64,000 nt of DNA from Massospora cicadina. Lineage: Eukaryota > Entomophthoromycota > Entomophthoromycetes > Entomophthorales > Entomophthoraceae. Every line of letters starts with the position of its first letter. Positions within the stretch are counted from its first letter, which is position 1. Below, in pieces: positions 58,508 through 64,000 of this stretch. The notes beneath the pieces are model-generated. The model made no database searches and was not told the DNA's origin. It was given only the letters and a program-made list of their open reading frames with translations. The translations under genes were made by a program, and so were the position numbers. Where the stretch lies: positions 1 to 64,000 of the forward strand of contig JAKSZP010014533.1 of assembly GCA_022478985.1 (NCBI GenBank). Reading direction: 5' to 3'.

Positions 58508-59058
58508 TGTTATATTTTATGGTGGTATCATTGAGATCCGCCATAAGGGTTACTCAGGTCAAACCCTCCTGAGAAACGGACAGACAATGTGAGGATTGTC
58601 AGTCCTCCAATCAGACTGAAAATATAAGAAAATAGGAGCAATCTCCCCAACAACACTTTTATTTATTTTTATAAATACAGCGACTCTTTGCTGTTCTACT
58701 CTCTCTACTAACAACTAACTACTCCTTTAAATCACCCATCTTGATTATATATCTTTGACTTCAGATAACACCGCTCTCATATCTTAGGCCATTCTATTCC
58801 ATCAATTCTCCTTGGTTTCAGCTTATTATTCTTAAAATCTCGTTTGCCCTAATTTGAGCGGTCTAATTTGTATTTGCTGAATGTTGACATCGCATTATCA
58901 CCTTATTTTAAAGCAATCTAATAACAACCCATTATAACCCAATATTGGCTCATCTTGAGGCACTTAAAATATTATATCTAATAACATGGTCAGCGTATTC
59001 TTCCCAATCCATCATAGCTATTTCTAGCTTTTTTTTTCAGTCATACAAAATTGCAACA
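58508..59058 (-). repeat. Ty3-3 3' LTR
   Basis: About 551 bp; on the minus strand it starts TGTTGCAATTTTG after the polypurine tract and ends AAAATATAACA. The end resembles the Ty3-1 LTR end (TTTTATAACA), and a GGAG...GCTCC motif and a CTCAGG...CCTGAG hairpin occupy places comparable to those in Ty3-1. No second copy is in the window, so the boundaries are inferred. Confidence 0.65.
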
Positions 59059-59089
59059 TTAATCCCTTTGACTGGATGATAAGGCTCCT

Positions 59090-60230
59090 ATTGCTCAAAT
59101 GCCTGAGGAACTTTGCATGCACTCAGTTAATAATCTTACCACTTGCGGGGTCCTTGATGGTATAGGCGTTGACCCCAGTTTTCTCTATAGCCCCAAATGG
59201 GCCATTCCAAATACTGGCTAATTTGTTTTTCTGCCCAAACTCATGTTGATCATGGAAGAGAACCATATCTCCCTCTTTAAACTGAGCTAACCTGCTACGC
59301 TATACCTGATCAGCAGCCTAATTATTGATCTTCTTGGCTAAGTTGAAGGAATATGCTTCAGTTTGCAATTTGATCAATTTGTTCGCAAGGTTAGTCAAAT
59401 AGCAGTGGGGATCCTTTCCACCAGTGTCTTCTACACATGAATAAAGCAATTCTGGAAGAGCCAGGTATCACCCTTAAAGTATTTGAAAGGGACTTTTCCC
59501 CATGGCGGAATGGTAGCTAATATTATAGGCAAACATGGCAGTGGAAAGGAGGGAACTCCAATTGGAAAATCAATTTGTTACTAAATTCTATAGTATATTC
59601 ACCAAGGTCCCATTAGCCCATTCAACCATTACGTTGGACTCATGGTGATATGGAGTCATCAGAACCCTATGGATGCACATAAGCTTGCTCAATTTGGTGA
59701 GGATGTGCGAGGTGAAGTTGGTTTCATTATTGGTAAGAATGAACTGAGGGTAGCCATGTTGCTGGATAATATAATACATTACGAATTTGACCACTTTGAC
59801 TGACCCCCAAATCCTGTATTACCCATGCTTCAACCCATCTGTAAAATTGGTCAATAGCCATCAGAATGTACTTACACCGACTGTCTCCTGTTGACAGAGG
59901 GCCAACAACATCAAAGGAAACCTTATGTCAAGCAAAATGTGTTTTCACTAACTGGTACAAGGTTTCCAGTGGAATGGCTTTTCATCTTGGCATTGATGGC
60001 AACAGGAAATGGTTTTGAGTACATCGAAGTTCATGCTTTTCAAATAGTACTGAGGTGCAACAACTCCATTGTCTTGCGCATGCCACCATGTCTGACTTCC
60101 CTGTGGGTGATCATAATAATCCTGGGCCATGCTGAGGTTAACGGAAAATCACTTCTTAATCGCCAATCCACTTTTACAGTTCCCCATTCTGTTGGTAGGT
60201 GTTTGTTCACATATCATTCAATACTTTGAT
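59090..60230 (-). pseudogene. Ty3-3 integrase
   Basis: 59948-60130 holds the zinc domain ending C-C-H-Q-C-Q-D-E-K-P-F. 59588-59794 holds the core: F-I-L-T-N-N-E-T-N-F, where the second catalytic aspartate is N, and M-V-E-W-A-N-G-T-L, where the glutamate is kept. The C-terminal region continues toward 59090. Stops interrupt it. Confidence 0.7.
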
Positions 60231-60239
60231 CACTTAGGG

Positions 60240-60720
60240 CAGTTCTTTGTCAAATTAACCGCTGAGCATCTTATCATACATCACATCACAAAGATCCGAA
60301 ATCATGGCAATGGTTGGAAATTGAGATAAACAATCAGCGTTCTATTGCTTTACTGGGTGGTGAAGGTTCTCGTAGTTTTAAACCTGCAACTTAAGAGCCC
60401 ATCGAGATTGACGCCCTTCAGGCTCTTTGAGGCTCTGCAACTAATTTAATGACATGTGATCCGTTACAACTCAAAACTTTACCCCATGCAAGTAGACTCT
60501 AAATTGCTTATATTTATAGAACACCAGTAAGCACTCCTGCTTAGTCATGGTATAATTATGCTCATGGCAGTTCAGACTTTAACTACAGTATGCAACGGAA
60601 TGCTTCTCTCCCTTGTCATCTTGATGAGAAAGTGCTGCCCCAACAGCGAAAGGGACTTATTCATCTGAACAATACGCTCCTTATCAAAGTTTGGATAGTG
60701 TAGCACTGGCGCACTAATCA
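60240..60720 (-). pseudogene. Ty3-3 RNase H, decayed
   Basis: By position between RT and integrase this should be RNase H. Around 60530-60570 the minus strand gives a degraded H-N-Y-T-M-T-K-Q-E-C-L block like that of Ty3-1 (the glutamate region). The rest is full of stops. Confidence 0.5.
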
Positions 60721-61351
60721 GTGCTGTCCAAAGTGTATTTAAGGCGTATTGATGACGTTCCCTCCATTCAAAACACAGAATCCTTCTTTTAACAACTCAA
60801 ATAGTGGCACTTTAATACAGCTAATGTTATGGATGAAGCGCCTATAGTAAATGACTATTCCCAAAAATACATGTATATCATGTTTACTATTAGGCGTAGT
60901 CATTTTGTGAATGACCTCCAACTTGGCTGACTGTGGTTTCAGCTCCTTGGAGTCTGCCACAAACCTCATGTGTTCCAACTGATCTTTAAAAAAATTAAAT
61001 TTTTGAGTCTTAGTTTTGATTTCTGCCTCAGCAAACTGGTTGAATACTGCTTCCAGATGATCAAGGTTCTCCAAAAAATTCAAGAGAAAACTTTGATATT
61101 GTAAAGGTATATGAGGATGCATGACAGCTTCAGATAACATGGAGATCGTGTTATGGCTCATTGGAACGTAACTGGGCGTTACACAGACCTTAAAGCATAC
61201 AGGTCAGTTGGAAGAGCCTTTGGATGAGAATATGGCGCATTTCTCCTGCTCCACCATGGGTAACTCAATTTTCCAGTAATCTGATATCAAGTCCATCACT
61301 GAGAAGTAATGGGCTCCTCCTAACCAATATAAAAATCTCCAATCTGGAGCA
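60721..61351 (-). pseudogene. pol: Ty3-3 reverse transcriptase, palm and thumb
   Basis: 61204-61395 reads Y-W-L-G-G-A-H-Y-F-S-V-M-D-L-I-S-D-Y-W-K, matching Q-L-G-G-A-R-F-F-S-A-M-D-L-I-S-G-Y-W-Q of Ty3-1. 60739-61161 gives the thumb (N-F-F-K-D-Q-L-E-H, K-M-T-T-P-N-S-K-H-D-I). The catalytic YLDD block is destroyed. The N-terminal fingers lie on the other side of the inserted solo LTR. Confidence 0.75.
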
Positions 61352-61356
61352 AGGGG

Positions 61357-62425
61357 TGTCAGATTCTGGTGTTGACTCGAAAAAACCTTTAACAACCATT
61401 AGATTGGGCTAATTATCCTTTCAATTCTTGAGCTAATGCCTATTGCAATTATACAACTTGAGCTGAGTATCTCAACAGTAAATTTGATCGAGTAATTTAT
61501 CAGGCGCTCAGACTGAATACACTCGAATATTATGGCCAATTCCAATGCATCAAATCTCAGCAATTGGTCCCAATTATCAAATTACAATTAATTAAACATC
61601 TATGAAATAATTTGGGGATGACCAGAAATTACGTTTAAAAGTCCCGTGGACAATTAAAAAAATGAACAACGTTATCAATTTTCTGCCTGAGGGCGAAATT
61701 TGTATGTTGATAAGCGTAATCAGCACAATAGCACTTACATGGACTGCCCAAAAGGGTTACTTAAGGCTATTGAGGAAGAGGCATGCTGACATCCTGATTA
61801 GGGATGCTTCATTTTCTTCAATTGAGGCTAAAATTTCACAGAAGGTGTGTCTCATCAGCAGTATGACGAAACTGAAATCCTGTGGATCTTAGGATAACTT
61901 TGCATGCTTTTATCGCAATTTTTGTACCTGAAATTCTCCTGATTTCAAAAGTATTTTGCCACCAATGAACCTAAGAAATGGTTTCAGTTTTAGGCCGAAC
62001 TGAGTGGCAAAAATAACTGTTGAAATTTTGTGCTGGATGTGGCCAGGAGATGCCCTAGAGGTATAAATATTGGCGCCTGGCCTAATGATCATTATCTAAT
62101 AAGTGCTTGCAATAAAAGTCTTATTTATATTACCCTTTTCCTGGGTTATCTGAATCCTAACTTTGGAGAAGCGTCAACAAACTGGAAGGACTGAATCCCC
62201 AGTTTGTAGGTAATTCTTGCCTTTGAAGAAGTTCCCAAATATGAAGGGAAAATTACGCCCAAAATCGGCCAGAAGAGTTATGGCGAATTTAATAGGCCTA
62301 GTGAGTTAATAGAAAGTTTGAATCCCGTAAACCACAAGCACTATTGAGGATCAAATACCAGAACTTTGGTCTGAATAGATGTGCAGGATACCAATTTCCA
62401 AGCGAGCGATCCTCAGAATTTGACA
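61357..62425. mobile_element. Solo LTR inserted in Ty3-3 RT
   Basis: A 1069-bp insert between R-T-fingers and palm, with ends TGTCAGATTCTG...CAGAATTTGACA (imperfect inverted ends, TG...CA) and a perfect 5-bp TSD AGGGG (61352-61356 and 62426-62430). It contains TATAAATA at about 62060 and AATAAAAG at about 62111, a plausible promoter and polyadenylation signal in plus orientation. No credible coding frame. It is different in sequence from the solo LTR at 16054-17268. Confidence 0.75.
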
Positions 62426-62430
62426 AGGGG

Positions 62431-63250
62431 TATGAGTCCTTTTTTGTAATACTATTGAGCTTTTGGTAGTTTATTACTTCACAATTGGTGCTGTACTTAT
62501 TTTTTATAATCAGAACGGGTGAAGACTATTGTCTCCTAGACAGTCCAAGCATTCCTTGCCATGCAACCTATCAATTTACTCAGTGACAGCATCTTCTGCT
62601 TCCCTTGATTAGTGGATCAGACAAGTCCTTATGGAGGGATGATGTCATGTGTCCAATTGATGGACCACCCCCTGAAAATACCCTAGATCATGATCATTGA
62701 CAGTAAAAATCTCCTTGTACTTCTGAATTAATTTAATGGTTGGTCTTTTGTTCTTCCAATAGCCCCATTAAGTTCTCCTGCAGTACCACTGTCATTACGC
62801 CAGCTGGCAACTCGACTGTTAGGCCAAATTCATCTAATTACCAAAACCATTAACATGAAGAACCTCCTCAATTGGATTCAAGTGTAAATATTCCATATTT
62901 GGTGTCAGCGAATTTCATTGGTTCACTCTGGATACTTTCTAACAAAACCTTGATTTCTCCATGCCTTGGGAGTATATTGCCTAGAGCCACATGAGGCTCA
63001 AGCTATGTTTGATGATAAGGCCTTTGGTACTCCCCATAAATCCTGGCAGGCACTTTCACTTCTAACTTAGTGTTCTTTAGAACTTGGTAACTGGAAGGAA
63101 TAGATATATCCCTGCAGTTCAGAGAATTAGCCCTTGGTATTTGTATATCGGTTGGGGAAGGGGCCAAGTGTTGTTTTTTAGTCAATAATAGTGAACTGGA
63201 ATCACCCCTATACTATATTCAAGGTTGATGTGTCCCAAGTGCACCAGATC
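62431..63250 (-). pseudogene. Ty3-3 RT fingers and PR-RT linker
   Basis: Next to the solo LTR the minus strand still reads L-N-S-I-T-K-K-D-S-Y-P-L (with shifts), matching the KKDS-HPL region just before the palm in Ty3-1. Upstream pieces match the linker, e.g. Q-K-Y-K-E-I-F-T-V-N-D-H-D-L. 63003-63185 is a further linker frame. Confidence 0.6.
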
Positions 63251-63357
63251 CTTTGGCACTCCACTAGAGGTAAGGTAAATTGGGATCTGCTGTACCAAAG
63301 TGGCAAATGTCTCCTCCGTCATATCAACAAAAACCCAAAATGTTGCAGGAAAGCAGT

Positions 63358-63610
63358 TCAAATTAGAAAATTATAATTTTCATTTTGTAGCACAATCATC
63401 GGAGCTACAGTGATAATGGACCCAAACTGCAATGGTAGTGCACTGTATGCTCCCACAGAGATAGTGCTTTTGGCTCCAGCGGTCCCATACACCATTTGAT
63501 GGTCCACATCAGGTTTTAACGTCAACTTAGCCCTCAACTTAGTGGAAACTATGTTGACTGGAGATCCTGTATCTATTATTGCGAAAACTCTATCTTTCAC
63601 TACTAAATAT
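63358..63610 (-). pseudogene. Ty3-3 aspartic protease
   Basis: F-A-I-I-D-T-G-S-P-V-N-I-V-S-T-K-L retains the catalytic DTG, and A-Y-S-A-L-P-L-Q-F follows. It is the best preserved of the three proteases and near-identical in places to Ty3-1 (HRMVYGTAG versus HQMVYGTAG). Confidence 0.75.
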
Positions 63611-64000
63611 CATGGTATGTATACTCAGAATAATAATATTGACTGTTTAATACACGGACATTTACAGGGTCTCCTCTTTAAGAAAACTCATTATCCCCTC
63701 ACTGACTTTGGCGTACTCTTTAACAATGGCGTCTAAAGGAAGGACAACTTTTACTTTTTTCAGAGTTGGCGCATCTGCAGCAGACAACTATCTTGTTAAA
63801 GGAAGATTAAACAAGCATTTGGCAGGTGTACGGCTTTGGTTGCTCTGATGTTCCTTCATCTTCTGCGGCCTTGGATTGAGCTCATGTTACTACATTCACT
63901 CCTTCAACTGGCTGCTGATATAAAATTCCATCATCGTACTAAGGGACTTCCACAGGATACTTTAATATTGATTCAGGGATGTTTGGGGTTGGTACCGTGG
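63611..64000 (-). pseudogene. Ty3-3 gag end, truncated by the window
   Basis: By position this is the C-terminal part of gag. No long frame is visible and no zinc knuckle was seen. Confidence 0.35.

Larger units (their letters stand above)
58508..64000 (-). mobile_element. Ty3-3: Ty3/Gypsy retrotransposon, open at the right edge
   Basis: A minus-strand element whose 3' LTR is at 58508-59058 and whose 5' LTR lies beyond the window. Reading leftward it shows a gag end, protease, RT, RNase H, integrase, polypurine tract (CAAAGGGATTAA) and LTR. The protease and RT closely resemble Ty3-1. A solo LTR of 1.07 kb is inserted in RT. Coding regions carry many stops, and the RT and integrase active sites are damaged. 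Confidence 0.85.

Noticed and set aside
61357..62425. DNA transposon with 14-bp inverted ends and 7-8 bp TSD
   Set aside because: The ends can be read that way (GTCAGATTCTG...CAGAATTTGAC, AAGGGGT), but TG...CA ends, a perfect 5-bp TSD and internal TATA and polyadenylation signals fit a solo LTR better. I kept the alternative as a refutation test.
1..64000. CRISPR arrays, operons, bacterial promoters
   Set aside because: No spaced identical repeats and no prokaryotic gene organisation; all coding sequence is eukaryotic retroelement or mariner-derived.

Overview
This window looks like eukaryotic nuclear DNA from a large, repeat-rich genome. I found no convincing host gene, rRNA, intact tRNA or CRISPR array. 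Nearly everything recognisable is transposable-element sequence of several ages, nested in AT-rich DNA that I cannot assign. The host lineage is uncertain. The LINE reverse transcriptases carry 'DQQKAYDRV'/'QEK-YDR'-type blocks, which I associate most with fungal L1/Tad-like LINEs, while the mariner fragment is of a type best known from animals. A TE-expanded fungus or an invertebrate both fit. The decay pattern of CGA codons suggests a host with CpG methylation.

Layout, left to right. 575-2080: relic of a LINE ORF1, colinear with a better-preserved 'half-LINE' at 49.1-51.0 kb. 2.1-4.4 kb: copies of two unclassified dispersed repeats. 4.65-10.25 kb: degenerate LINE of a second family ('LINE-2', minus strand), whose 5' part continues at 17.38-17.77 kb because a Ty3/Gypsy element (Ty3-1, 10248-17377) is inserted in its ORF1. 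Ty3-1's 3' LTR is in turn split by a 1.2-kb solo LTR. 18919-19472: mariner-derived foldback element. 20386-22205: non-autonomous LTR retrotransposon with a perfect 5-bp target-site duplication (TSD). 22764-28044: full-length LINE-1 copy A (plus strand). 28-32 kb: mostly unassigned. 32021-40796: Ty3-2 (plus strand), whose 5' LTR is split by a 1.45-kb insert carrying a degenerate ~49-bp minisatellite and a tRNA-like segment. 41523-46780: LINE-1 copy B (minus). 49118-51005: half-LINE containing only ORF1. 52449-57734: LINE-1 copy C (minus). 58508 to the window end: Ty3-3 (minus, open at the right edge), interrupted by a 1.07-kb solo LTR.

How the parts work together: the three LINE-1 copies are about 5.3 kb each and end in perfect 13-17 bp TSDs, so they are full-length insertions. 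Each has an ORF1 (RNA-binding, CCHC knuckle) and an ORF2 (AP endonuclease, reverse transcriptase, C-terminal CCHC) broken by a few frameshifts and stops. The half-LINE shares LINE-1's 5' start, ORF1 knuckle and 3'-terminal motif, so it may be a non-autonomous passenger. The three Ty3/Gypsy elements have the order gag-PR-RT-RNaseH-IN and all are inactivated. Boundaries were set by eye from repeats, TSDs and motif spacing; percentages are rough.
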